A stretch of DNA of 64,000 nt from NCBI RefSeq assembly GCF_000617925.1, contig NZ_BAMT01000006.1:124001-188000 (forward strand), in the 5' to 3' direction. Shown one piece after another: positions 18,699 through 27,614 of this stretch. The position numbers and the translations under genes are program-made. This DNA comes from Methylobacillus glycogenes JCM 2850. Lineage in GTDB: Bacteria > Pseudomonadota > Gammaproteobacteria > Burkholderiales > Methylophilaceae. The notes beneath the pieces are model-generated. The model did no database searches. It saw only the letters and a list, made by a program, of their open reading frames with translations, and had not been told where the DNA came from. Positions within the stretch are counted from its first letter, which is position 1. Every line of letters starts with the position of its first letter.

Positions 18699-20293
18699 GC
18701 AGCTTCAGTTTTCTTGATGTGGATAAGGAAAATGCAACCCGATTCAGTGGTGACATGTTCTATGGTTGAGCCATTAGCTTCGCATAGTTCGCGGGCGATA
18801 TAAAGCCCAAGTCCTGTGCCTGTGCTTTCAGTGGTAAAAAACGGCTCAAACAGATGCGGCATGGCATCAAGTGGAATGCCATTACCATCGTCGCGAATCT
18901 CTATCAGCCACTGCCGCGCTTCTTCCTTCAGTGACAGGGTCAGGCTGGCATCCTGCTGGCGGCTGTGACGCCAGCCATTGCGACATAAATTCCACAACAC
19001 TTGATGCAAATGCCTATGGTCGAAAAGAATGGTGGGTTCTAGGTCGCTGGTATCCAGCACAAAGGACTGTGGCGGAATTTTCTCCACCTGGTAAAACTGG
19101 TCATGAAATTCACGCAGAAACTCGGCCAGGCGGATCTCCTGCTGCTTGGTGCGGTCACGACGGTTAAGCTCCAGCACATCTTTGATCATCTGCTCCATGC
19201 GCTGCACATTGTCGCTGATGATCTGCAGCATGCGCTGGCTGGCAGGGTCATGGGATTCATCTTCTTGCAGCAACTGCGTGGCATGGCTGATAGCACTGAG
19301 CGGATTGCGGATTTCGTGGGCGATATTGGCAGTCAAACGGCCCAGGGCGGCAAGCTTGAGCTGCTGTGCTTGCGTCTGAACTTGGCTCCAATCCTCAATA
19401 AACACCACGCTGCCTTGCTGATAATCTTCACCGACTGGGCGCAGCTTGATACGCAGTTCGCGCTTGTCCAGCCGTAATTTAAGCGCACTGCGGCGTTTTC
19501 CACTTCCGCGTTCGCGTTGCTGCCACTGCTGTAGCATTTGCTCCAGTTCGGGGGCATATTCCGCCAGGGGCTGGTTATGGCGCGGCTCTTTAATGGCACC
19601 GAGCAAATGGTCAGCTTGCTGGTTGCGATGGCGCAACCTGAGTTCGCTATCCACCACCAGCACGCCATCTTCCATTTCGTCGGTGATGAGTTGATTGATT
19701 TGGGCGAGATTCTCCAAATCCACACCGCGTTGCGACGCCAGCAGCGCATGCTGGGTAGCGCGCTTGCCCAGGCTGTGCGCCAGCCAGGCGGTAGCAAAGC
19801 AACTGATGCTCAGCATCACCGCATGGGAGTAATCACCATAGTCTTCCGACCAATAGAGCAATTGATGCGTTTGTTCCAGCAGCAAGCCTATGCTGGCAAT
19901 CGCAGCATAGAACAGCGCCAGCCTGCCCTGGCTGATCAGGCTGGCTGCGGTAATGGTGACAATCAGCAACAGGCCCAGGCCATTTTTGATGCCCCCGCTG
20001 GCATACATCAACAGCAAAATAAAGCCAATATCGGCCAGGGTTTGTAGGGGTAACTGTATGCTGAAGCTGGGTTTGCGCAGCAGGTTGAGCACCAGCGCAC
20101 CCAGGCCAAAAACAAAGTAGGCCAGGGCTAGGCCAAGATATAAGCTATTGTTGTAATTGAGCCAGACACGGTTGTCCTCAAGCAGGACATAGGAGAGCAG
20201 AAAAATAATCGCCAGCAACAGGCGATAGCAGGAAAAAAGCGCCATCGGGCGCCAATAAGGCCCTCCTGACAGCGTAGCCTGGTCTTGACTCAT
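18695..20293 (-). CDS. pilS: Sensor histidine kinase PilS
   Basis: The membrane sensor partner of PilR. The 532-residue protein has about six membrane helices (residues 20-180), a PAS-like region with EDGVLVVDSELRLRHRN, then a dimerisation domain with the phospho-acceptor His in ANIAHEIRNPLSAISHA, and an ATPase domain with NLCRNGWRHS (N box), DDGNGIP (G1) and GTGLGLYIA (G2). In the family PilS senses pilin in the membrane. It overlaps both pilR and the small upstream gene by four bases, so the three are one operon. Confidence 0.92.
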   Translation of the reverse strand: MSQDQATLSGGPYWRPMALFSCYRLLLAIIFLLSYVLLEDNRVWLNYNNSLYLGLALAYFVFGLGALVLNLLRKPSFSIQLPLQTLADIGFILLLMYASGGIKNGLGLLLIVTITAASLISQGRLALFYAAIASIGLLLEQTHQLLYWSEDYGDYSHAVMLSISCFATAWLAHSLGKRATQHALLASQRGVDLENLAQINQLITDEMEDGVLVVDSELRLRHRNQQADHLLGAIKEPRHNQPLAEYAPELEQMLQQWQQRERGSGKRRSALKLRLDKRELRIKLRPVGEDYQQGSVVFIEDWSQVQTQAQQLKLAALGRLTANIAHEIRNPLSAISHATQLLQEDESHDPASQRMLQIISDNVQRMEQMIKDVLELNRRDRTKQQEIRLAEFLREFHDQFYQVEKIPPQSFVLDTSDLEPTILFDHRHLHQVLWNLCRNGWRHSRQQDASLTLSLKEEARQWLIEIRDDGNGIPLDAMPHLFEPFFTTESTGTGLGLYIARELCEANGSTIEHVTTESGCIFLIHIKKTEAA

Positions 20294-20529
20294 GGCTGGT
20301 ATTGCCGGGCGTGATCCTGGCTGCAGAAATGCAGTTGGCCCTGCTTGATACTTTCATTACTGGGCAAATGTACCTGGCAGTAGGCACATTGCACCATCAG
20401 GCTGTTGTCGTTGGTCCCGCTCTGGGATTTACTTTGAGCGGGTGGCTGCTGATTCATATTATTGCGATAGCGCTTGAGCAGGGAGTAAAGCAACCAGAAT
20501 GCGATGGCGAGCAACAGAATTTTGAACAT
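20290..20529 (-). CDS. PP0621-family small membrane protein
   Basis: A 79-residue protein with an N-terminal membrane helix (FKILLLAIAFWLLYSLL), a basic stretch, and a C-terminal zinc-finger-like Cys pattern (VQCAYCQVHLP then HFCSQDH). This pattern is seen in the PP0621 family found beside pilS in Beta- and Gammaproteobacteria. Function is unknown. The start is set at MFKILLL; the open frame runs further upstream without a coherent start. It overlaps pilS by four bases and leads the operon. Confidence 0.75.
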   Translation of the reverse strand: MFKILLLAIAFWLLYSLLKRYRNNMNQQPPAQSKSQSGTNDNSLMVQCAYCQVHLPSNESIKQGQLHFCSQDHARQYQP

Positions 20530-20678
20530 GATGGCTGCAGTAATGGTGAGTTGTATTGGCTGGAATTGTAGCCAAAAGCGCGCGCAGTCACAAAAAACAA
20601 ACCTGTTATACTCGCAAAAAGCATGAGACCTAACAGTGGCAAAGCACTTAATGCCCGCTGTACCGTCCAACCCACATC

Positions 20679-21269
20679 ATGGCAAGTACACAAGAACTCT
20701 CACAATTCCTGGCGCAAGTTGAGCGTCGTGCCTTCAAGCAGACGGCCTATGCCGTGCGTGATGATCATGCTGCCATGGATATCGTTCAGGATGCCATGCT
20801 CAAGCTGGCCGAGAAATATGCGAGCAGGCCGGTGGAAGAATACCCCATGCTATTCCAGCGCATACTGCAAAACACCATGAAGGATTACTGGCGCAGGCAG
20901 AAGATACGCGGCGTGTGGACCACGCTGCTCTCTTCACTGGGCGTCAGTAACGACAGCGATGAAGAGCATGATCCGCTGGAATCCATGGTGGCAGAAAACG
21001 ACAGCGACGAGCCTGAAGTCCAGTACGAGCGCCAGCAAACCATCACCATCATAGAAGACGCAATAAAAAATCTACCAACGCGTCAACGAGAAGCATTTAT
21101 TATGCGTTATTGGGAAGAGATGGATGTTGCCGAAACAGCGGCCGTCATGGGTTGCTCCGAGGGCAGCGTCAAGACGCATTGTTCGCGTGCAGTTCATGCT
21201 TTAGCCATTGCACTCGAAAAATATGGATTCAGTAAACAAGTGCTCGAGAAAGCGGGGGGCGGGCAATGA
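20679..21269 (+). CDS. ECF-type RNA polymerase sigma factor
   Basis: A group 4 sigma factor. The 196-residue protein has region 2 with DDHAAMDIVQDAMLKLAEKY and YPMLFQRILQN, an acidic linker (DSDEEHD), and region 4 with LPTRQREAFIMRYWEEM, then DVAETAAVMGCSEGSVKTH. It is followed, with a four-base overlap, by a DUF3619 membrane protein that sits where an anti-sigma factor usually is, and then a DUF3106 protein. Divergent from the pilS operon across 149 bases. The signal it responds to is unknown. Confidence 0.87.
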   Translation: MASTQELSQFLAQVERRAFKQTAYAVRDDHAAMDIVQDAMLKLAEKYASRPVEEYPMLFQRILQNTMKDYWRRQKIRGVWTTLLSSLGVSNDSDEEHDPLESMVAENDSDEPEVQYERQQTITIIEDAIKNLPTRQREAFIMRYWEEMDVAETAAVMGCSEGSVKTHCSRAVHALAIALEKYGFSKQVLEKAGGGQ

Positions 21270-21628
21270 CACACGAACAGCAATTTGCACAAGAAGTCGT
21301 CCAGTACCTGGATGCAAGCACACAGCAGTTAACGCCTGAAACGGCGTCGGGTTTACAACAGGCAAGACAGCGCGCTCTTGCCGCGCATGGACAACATGTT
21401 CAAGCTGGGCCAGGCGTACTCGCCCTGTTAGCAAACCGATTTTTGCCTTATCAACGTGGCCTGTCATTGGCTGCGCTGGCAGGCGCGGTATTTTTCACCT
21501 TCATTTTGACCCAGGAATTGACCGGACATGGCAACACTGAACGTGGTGATGCCTTCCTGCTGGCGTCTGAACTCCCCCCCGAGGCATATCTTGATAGAGG
21601 TTTTTATTCATGGCTAGAACAGCGCTAG
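21266..21628 (+). CDS. DUF3619 single-pass membrane protein, possible anti-sigma factor
   Basis: A 120-residue DUF3619 protein. The first 70 residues are soluble and helical (QEVVQYLDASTQQL, ARQRALAAHGQ); one membrane helix follows (about residues 72-90), then a short periplasmic tail. ATG overlaps the sigma factor stop by four bases. The size, topology and position fit an anti-sigma factor, but no known anti-sigma motif such as a zinc-binding HxxxCxxC is visible, so this is inference from context only. Confidence 0.7.
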   Translation: MTHEQQFAQEVVQYLDASTQQLTPETASGLQQARQRALAAHGQHVQAGPGVLALLANRFLPYQRGLSLAALAGAVFFTFILTQELTGHGNTERGDAFLLASELPPEAYLDRGFYSWLEQR

Positions 21629-22083
21629 GGGCTAGAGCTGCTCTATTGATCAGGCCAGCATTAGCGACTGTGGTTTTATTGTTTGCCAGCACTGTGCTGG
21701 CCGAGACTGAAGCGAAAGAACCCGGTTGGGCGCAATTGACGGATAGCCAGCGCAAGGTGTTGGCCCCATTGGCTGGTGAGTGGGATATCCTGCGCCCTTG
21801 GCAGCGGGAAAAAATGCTGGATATCGCCAGGGACTATCCCAAGATGTCAGCAGATCAGCAAAAGCGGGTGCAGAAGCGTTTGACGCACTGGAGCCGCATG
21901 ACACCTTATGAGCGTGAGAACGCGCGTAAGAAATATCAGGAATATCAAAACCTCCCTGCTGAGAAAAAGGCAGAGATACGCAAGAAGTGGCTGGAGTATC
22001 AGAAATTGCCAGAAGCCAAGCGCGAAGCGCTACGGCGTGAAAACCCGGATATTGATCCCGGTCTTGATGATGATCTAGATTGA
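21610..22083 (+). CDS. DUF3106 secreted protein
   Basis: A 157-residue exported protein of DUF3106, function unknown. A signal peptide ends STVLAET. The mature chain is highly charged and helical with short repeated phrases: LAPLAGEW, QREKMLDIA, YPKMSADQQKRVQKRL, and YQNLPAEKKAEIRKKW paired with YQKLPEAKREALRR. It overlaps the DUF3619 gene by 19 bases and ends at a strong terminator, so sigma, DUF3619 and DUF3106 form a three-gene unit. The repeats recall small helical periplasmic stress sensors, which is only a resemblance. Confidence 0.75.
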   Translation: MARTALGARAALLIRPALATVVLLFASTVLAETEAKEPGWAQLTDSQRKVLAPLAGEWDILRPWQREKMLDIARDYPKMSADQQKRVQKRLTHWSRMTPYERENARKKYQEYQNLPAEKKAEIRKKWLEYQKLPEAKREALRRENPDIDPGLDDDLD

Positions 22084-22138
22084 GTTGCGCAGCATTGAGT
22101 TAAACAAAACCTAACTCAACAGCATGGCGCTGAATACA

Positions 22139-22172
22139 CAGCCTAAGCCCCCAGCTTAGGCTGTTTTATTTT
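22139..22172 (+). terminator. Rho-independent terminator after the sigma/DUF3106 operon
   Basis: A ten-base stem CAGCCTAAGC/GCTTAGGCTG with a five-base loop is followed by TTTTATTTT. It ends 9 bases before the convergent lptG stop. Confidence 0.9.
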
Positions 22173-22181
22173 CAGCCTGCG

Positions 22182-23252
22182 CTATCTGCGCTCTACCCAA
22201 TAAAGCATGAATATGCCTGCCGCCATGAATAGCAAGGTCGGCACCACTGCGCTGAACAGCGGCGACCAGTCGTTGAGCAGGCCCAAGTGCACAAACACCC
22301 GGTTTAATACCTGGTAAACAATCCCGAGCATGATGCCAGCAAAAATCTTGGTGCTGGCGGTACCTGAGCGTTGTTGCAGGAAACCGAAAGGCAAGGCCAA
22401 AATCACCATCACCAGGCAAGCCAGCGGATAAATCATCTTCGACCACAAGGCTATCTGGTGACGCGAAGTCTTCTGCTTGTTGCTGCTCAGGTGGTTGATA
22501 TAGAAATACAGGTTCCAGGCTGACATTTTCTCGGGAACCACCAATAACACGTTGAGCAACTCCGGGCGTATTAGTGATTGCCAGGTGGCTTCTTCCAGGA
22601 AGCTGGTGCGTATATTCTGTTCAGTGAAATGCGTTTGCGTGACTTTGTTCAAACTCCAGTTTTTGCCATCAAAGCGGCCATCTTTGGCGTTACTGATGGT
22701 GCGCAGGCGGAATTCATTGTCGAATTCATAAATATGGATATTCATCAGGCCAGTGTCAGGCAGTACATCCTGCACATTGACGAAGCTATTGCCATCCTTG
22801 ACCCAAAGTCCAGAGCGGAAATCCTGTGCCACTACTGAATCTGTGGCCTGAATGCGGATGCGCTGTGCGGCTTTCTCGCTCAAGGGCGCAATTAACTCGC
22901 CCACCAAAAAGGTCAGCACGGCAAAGATCAGGCCGACACGCAGCAAGGCGAAAGTAATCTTGCGTATGGAGATGCCACTCACCCGCAGAATGATCAGCTC
23001 GGAATAACGTGAGAACTGACCCAGGGCATACATAGTGCCTACCAGCACCGCCACTGGGACAACTTCGTAGACATGGCCGGGCGCACTCAGCAAGACATAT
23101 AGTAATACCTTGTTGATGCCATAGCTGCCCTTGCCCAGGCTTTCCAGCTCCTGGATCAGGTCAAAGAAGGAGAACATGGCCAGCAGCGCCAGCATGATCA
23201 ACATGATGCTGGAGATGATTTCCTGGGAAAGATAGCGATTGAGTAGTTTCAT
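22182..23252 (-). CDS. lptG: LPS export permease LptG
   Basis: One of two permeases of the LptB2FG ABC transporter that pulls lipopolysaccharide out of the inner membrane. The 356-residue protein starts MKLLNRYLSQEIISSI, has six membrane helices in two groups of three, and between them a periplasmic beta-jellyroll domain (about residues 130-265). It lies five bases downstream of lptF on the same strand. The YSELIILRVSGIS segment is the coupling-helix region that contacts LptB, whose gene is not in view. Confidence 0.93.
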   Translation of the reverse strand: MKLLNRYLSQEIISSIMLIMLALLAMFSFFDLIQELESLGKGSYGINKVLLYVLLSAPGHVYEVVPVAVLVGTMYALGQFSRYSELIILRVSGISIRKITFALLRVGLIFAVLTFLVGELIAPLSEKAAQRIRIQATDSVVAQDFRSGLWVKDGNSFVNVQDVLPDTGLMNIHIYEFDNEFRLRTISNAKDGRFDGKNWSLNKVTQTHFTEQNIRTSFLEEATWQSLIRPELLNVLLVVPEKMSAWNLYFYINHLSSNKQKTSRHQIALWSKMIYPLACLVMVILALPFGFLQQRSGTASTKIFAGIMLGIVYQVLNRVFVHLGLLNDWSPLFSAVVPTLLFMAAGIFMLYWVERR

Positions 23253-23256
23253 GACT

Positions 23257-24344
23257 CTACTTGCGCCATAAACGTGGCAGGAATGGCAGCTGGAACAGGC
23301 GGCGGTAGAACATCCAGAAGGTGAGTATCAGGAAGAAGGCGTGCACTGGCCATAAGCCACCATAGGGGAGATTTTGCCCTGTGCCAGCCAGGCTTGCATG
23401 ATGCTGAGCAGATTGTTGTAAACAATATAGATCAGCAAGGCCAGCATGAGGTTGGCTGAGCGGCCCGAGCGCGGGTCAACAAAACTTAAGGGTATTGCCA
23501 GCAGAATCAGCACAAACGCCGAGATCGGGATGGCGAGACGCCATTGCAGCTCGGCATTGTTGTCCGGGCTATTTTCCTTGAGCAATTCCATACTGGCTTT
23601 GGACTGGGTATTGGGTGGTTGCTGTTGCTGTACTTCTGCGGGTTCTATGCGGATGGCATAGCGCTCAAACTCAGTGATGGAGTATTCCGCAGTATTGGGC
23701 GTGCCTTCGTAGCGGCGCCCATTGAGCATGATCAGGAAGTTATCCTTGTTCTCTGCAGTTTCGCGGTGGCCGCGTGCCGCGACAATAATGCCCAGCTTCT
23801 GGTGCTGCATGGACTGAACAAAGATATTTTTGACGATATTGCCCAGCTCATCAAAGCTTTCGACAAAAAATACTCTATCAGCCTGGCGCGACTCCTTGAA
23901 TACACCAGGGGTTATCGAGGCCAATTCATCGCGGCTTTTCAACTGATCACGGAACTCGGCACCTTTGTTGGTGGCCCAGGGCGTGACAAACAGACTGAGA
24001 AAAGAAATCACCACAATAATAGGAATGCCGAAAGTCAGCACCGGACGTATCCAGCTGGACAGACCCTGGCCGGAGCTGAACCACACCACCATTTCGCTAT
24101 CTCTATGCCAGCGGGACAAGGTCAACAATACCGCTAGGAATAGCGTCAGTGACAGCATCATGGGCAGGAATTTCAGCATGCTGAAGCCGAGCAGGGTGTT
24201 GATGGCGTCACTGGCCAGGCTACCCTTGGCTGCGATGCCAATGTAATAGGCCACGCGCTGGGCGATGACAATGCCAAACAGCACCAAAAAACCACCAATG
24301 GCAGTGCTGACTAGCTCTTGCAGTAATGAGCGTTTGAAGAGCAT
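23257..24344 (-). CDS. lptF: LPS export permease LptF, one frame break
   Basis: The partner of LptG. It starts MLFKRSLLQELVSTAIGGF, has the coupling segment WHRDSEMVVWFSSGQ, a periplasmic jellyroll, and C-terminal membrane helices. The direct frame ends at 23328 after MVAYGQCTPSS; adding one base near 23358 gives MVGLWPVHAFFLILTFWMFY and ends at 23257, the expected last helix and basic tail. The intact length of about 362 residues matches the family. It is divergent from pepA, an arrangement shared by many proteobacteria. Confidence 0.92.
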
Positions 24345-24442
24345 GTTAAAAACGGGTAGCCGGGGTTCAAATCCGCAATTGAGGTTGATTTAGCGTGAAA
24401 ACGCGGGATAATCCAAGAAGCTTATATCTTAAGGATCGAGGA

Positions 24443-25942
24443 ATGGAATTTAGCATAAAAAGCGGTAATCCGGAAAAGCTGCGCAAAGATTGCATCGTGC
24501 TGGGCGTGTTTGAGTCACGCAAACTCTCGGCCGCCGCCGCCCTGGTTGACCAGGCCGCCAATGGCCATATCAGCACCGTGCTGCGCACGGGTGATATTGA
24601 TGGCAAGCCGGGTTCCAGCCTGCTGCTGCACCATGTTCCTGGTATTGCTGCAACGCGTGTGCTGCTGGTGGGCCTGGGCAAGGAGCGCGACCTTAATGAA
24701 CGCGCTTACCGCCAAGCCGCCCGTGCTTCCATCCGCGCCCTCGCAGGCTTGAATGCCGCAGAGGTTGTGACTTACCTTGCCGAAGTGGCCGTGCAGCAGC
24801 ACGACCTGGCCTGGCGCGTAGCGCAATTGGTGGAAGTGGCGCAAGACAGTACTTACCGCTTTGATAAATTCAAGACCAAGGCTGGCGATAGCAAAAAGGG
24901 TATCGCCAAACTGCAGGTGCAGGTGACAGAGCGCGCTGATGTGGCTGCGGCTGAAGCTGGCCTCAAGCAAGGGCTGGCGCTGGCTTCTGGCGTCAGCTTT
25001 GCCAAAGATTTAGGCAACCTGGCACCGAATTACTGCACCCCTACCTATTTGGCAGAGCAGGCCTTGGCTCTGGTTAAGAGCCACGGCTTAACCGTGGAGG
25101 TGCTGGAGCAGGCCGAACTTGAAAAGCTGGGCATGGGTTCATTCCTGGCCGTGAGCAAGGGTAGTGTGCAGCCACCCAAACTGATTGTGCTACAGCACAA
25201 AAAAGGCAAAAAGAGCCAGAAGCCCGTGGTGCTGGTGGGCAAGGGCATTACCTTTGATACTGGCGGCATCTCGCTCAAGCCCGGTGCTGATATGGACGAG
25301 ATGAAATACGATATGTGTGGGGCCGCCAGCGTGCTGGGAACCTTCAAGACTATCGCTGAACTAGGCTTGCCACTTAACGTGGTAGGCATTATTCCCACCT
25401 GCGAAAACATGCCTGATGGCAATGCCACACGTCCTGGCGATGTGCTGACCAGCATGTCTGGTCAGACTATAGAAGTGCTGAATACCGATGCCGAAGGCCG
25501 CTTGATTCTGTGCGATGCGCTGACTTATGCAGAAAGATTTGAACCGCAAGCAGTGGTGGATATCGCTACCCTCACTGGCGCATGTGTGATTGCGCTGGGG
25601 CATCACGCCAGTGGCTTGTTCAGCAACCAGGACAATCTGGCGCAGGAACTGCTGCAAGCGGGGAATGCCTCGCAAGATAGGGCCTGGCATATGCCGCTGT
25701 GGGATGATTACCAAAGCCAGTTGGACAGCAACTTTGCCGATATGGGCAATATTGGTGGCCGTGCAGGTGGCAGCATCACCGCGGCTTGCTTCCTCTCGCG
25801 CTTCACCAAGAAATACGACTGGGCGCATTTGGATGTCGCAGGTACTGCCTGGAAGTCAGGCAAGGACAAAGGCGCTACCGGGCGTCCGGTGCCGCTGCTG
25901 ACCGAGTTTCTCAAACAGCGTGCGGCAAAGTCCGGGAAATAA
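24443..25942 (+). CDS. pepA: Leucyl aminopeptidase PepA
   Basis: A cytoplasmic M17 dizinc aminopeptidase that removes N-terminal residues; the family can also bind DNA. The 499-residue product has the conserved catalytic core: GKGITFDTGGISLKP (metal Asp and Lys), DMCGAASVLG, and the signature NTDAEGRLILCDAL. I chose ATG 24443 because AGGATCGAGG lies just upstream; the frame is open 16 codons earlier. It is six bases upstream of holC, the usual pepA-holC order. Confidence 0.96.
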   Translation: MEFSIKSGNPEKLRKDCIVLGVFESRKLSAAAALVDQAANGHISTVLRTGDIDGKPGSSLLLHHVPGIAATRVLLVGLGKERDLNERAYRQAARASIRALAGLNAAEVVTYLAEVAVQQHDLAWRVAQLVEVAQDSTYRFDKFKTKAGDSKKGIAKLQVQVTERADVAAAEAGLKQGLALASGVSFAKDLGNLAPNYCTPTYLAEQALALVKSHGLTVEVLEQAELEKLGMGSFLAVSKGSVQPPKLIVLQHKKGKKSQKPVVLVGKGITFDTGGISLKPGADMDEMKYDMCGAASVLGTFKTIAELGLPLNVVGIIPTCENMPDGNATRPGDVLTSMSGQTIEVLNTDAEGRLILCDALTYAERFEPQAVVDIATLTGACVIALGHHASGLFSNQDNLAQELLQAGNASQDRAWHMPLWDDYQSQLDSNFADMGNIGGRAGGSITAACFLSRFTKKYDWAHLDVAGTAWKSGKDKGATGRPVPLLTEFLKQRAAKSGK

Positions 25943-25948
25943 GCCAGC

Positions 25949-26380
25949 ATGACCCGGGTAGACTTCTTCTTTAATGTCGAAGACAAGGCCATGCATGTGG
26001 CCGATCTCAGCAGCCGCGCCGTCGGGCGCGGCCGACGCCTGATGCTGTACACAGCCAGCCAGCAGGCTGCTGAACAGCTAGGCAAGCTACTGTGGAGTCA
26101 GCCACCTACCGGATTTCTGCCGCATTGCCATGCCACCCATGCGCGTGCGGCTGAAACTCCTGTCATCATAGACTGGCGTAGCGAGCATTTGCCCCATGAC
26201 GATATCCTCATCAACCTGCACGATCAGCATCCGCCATTTTTCAGCCGCTTCCGCAGGTTGATTGAAGTGGTGGGCCTGGATGAAGCGGATAAAGCAGCGG
26301 CACGTGCGCGCTTCCGTTTTTACAGAGATAGAGGTTATGAGATCAAGACCTTTGATGCCAACGGCAGCAGCCTGGCATAA
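25949..26380 (+). CDS. holC: DNA polymerase III chi subunit
   Basis: HolC (chi) links the clamp loader to SSB. The 143-residue protein starts MTRVDFFFNVEDK and has the conserved R(L)MLYTASQQAAEQL region, then LPHCHA, and HLPHDDILINLHDQ. Its length fits the family. It follows pepA by six bases and is probably cotranscribed; valS, often next in this cluster, is not here. Confidence 0.92.
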   Translation: MTRVDFFFNVEDKAMHVADLSSRAVGRGRRLMLYTASQQAAEQLGKLLWSQPPTGFLPHCHATHARAAETPVIIDWRSEHLPHDDILINLHDQHPPFFSRFRRLIEVVGLDEADKAAARARFRFYRDRGYEIKTFDANGSSLA

Positions 26381-26419
26381 AGCGCGACTGATCAAGCGTG
26401 AAAGAAAAAGGATGGCCGC

Positions 26420-27011
26420 ATGAGTGAACAAAACGAATTGGCTTGGTATTGAGCCGCATCCAGGCCTTGAGCAATGCCAAGGCCCATGCAGCAGCGCCTG
26501 CCAGCGTGGTTGATGACGGCATACCCGTGCTGACGGATGTGTATCAGGGTCAGGATGCGTTTGCGGCGGTGGAGCTGGAGCAATTGTTTGCATCCAGTGA
26601 CTTAGCAGCAGTCTTGCTGCCAATAACGAGAAGCCAGCGCAACAGGGCTGGGCTGGTGCAGCGGCCATGCATGCCGCGCCTGAAGTTGAACAGCAGTCAG
26701 ATTTCCCGGCAGAGCCTGAGAGTGAACACAGCCTTGCACCATTGCTAGCTGATTCCAGCATCCGCTTTCTGCCTGTGGACGATGGAAATCCCACACCGGA
26801 AAATCTGGAAGCTCCGGCGCGCGAAGATCTGGTGGCAGCAGTGCTGGCCGATATACAGCCTGTCATGTCGGATGTGATCCGTCAGGCCTTGCTGCGAGAG
26901 GTGCAAGTGCTAGGCCCCAGGCTGAGTGCCGAACTGGAAGCGGCCCTCAGTGAAAGCGTGCGCCTCAGGGTGCAGGATGCCTTGAAGGATGAGGAGCCAG
27001 GCAAGGACTAG
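26420..27011 (+). CDS. Small acidic hypothetical protein after holC, two frame breaks
   Basis: I do not recognise this product with confidence. ATG 26420 gives MSEQNELA, then one missing base near 26443 leads into LVLSRIQALSNAKAHA, and a second near 26619 leads from SSDLAAVLL into NNEKPAQQGWAGAAAMHAA, ending at 27011. The joined protein is about 197 residues, acidic, and disordered in the middle, with a helical C-terminus (SDVIRQALLREVQVLG and LSAELEAALSESV). Position and layout recall the DUF2486 proteins next to holC in Burkholderia. Smooth joining at both points argues for a real gene. Confidence 0.5.
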
Positions 27012-27041
27012 GTTCTGTCACCTGCTTGGTGGCGCGAGAGT

Positions 27042-27419
27042 TTAGGCCTCGCCCAGCAAAGCCTGATATTGCGCGGCGCTTAACAAACCGCTGCTATTGC
27101 TGGCGGGGATAAAAGAGAAAATCCAAGCCTGATAAGGATCATCGTTGATCTGCTCTGGCGTACCTTGCAGGGATTCGTTGATTTCCAACACCGTGCCATC
27201 CAGAGGCGCATGCAAGTCTGAGCCAGTCTTGACCGATTCCACCAGGCCGCAAGGCTGACCAGCGCTTAGACTACTGCCGGGCTTGGGCGCTTCAACATAA
27301 ACAATATCCCCCAGCAGATCTTGTGCATAATCCGTGATTCCGGCCAGCCAATGGCCATCTTCATGTTGGCGCACCCAGAGATGCTCAGCCGTGTATTGCA
27401 GGTGCTCAGGAATTTTCAT
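27042..27419 (-). CDS. gcvH: Glycine cleavage system H protein
   Basis: The lipoyl carrier of the glycine cleavage system, shuttling the aminomethyl group between P and T proteins. The 125-residue protein begins MKIPEHLQYTAEHLWVR and carries the lipoylation lysine in LVESVKTGSDLHAPL. The gene stands alone; gcvP and gcvT are not in the window, so its partner enzymes must be elsewhere or it serves lipoyl relay. Confidence 0.9.
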   Translation of the reverse strand: MKIPEHLQYTAEHLWVRQHEDGHWLAGITDYAQDLLGDIVYVEAPKPGSSLSAGQPCGLVESVKTGSDLHAPLDGTVLEINESLQGTPEQINDDPYQAWIFSFIPASNSSGLLSAAQYQALLGEA

Positions 27420-27614
27420 GACATAACTCTATGGGTTTATGATGCAGGGTATTTTCGCACAAACTAGACTAGGCCAAACTTACCTGAAGATCACCTAGAA
27501 GATTTTTTGTCACTCGATATCAAGAAACAGTATAAAGTTTCGTTGCTATCTTAATGACAATTCAAAGTTTTTTGATTAATATTCAGTCGGGACAGATGCA
27601 CGAGGGGCGGGGCC

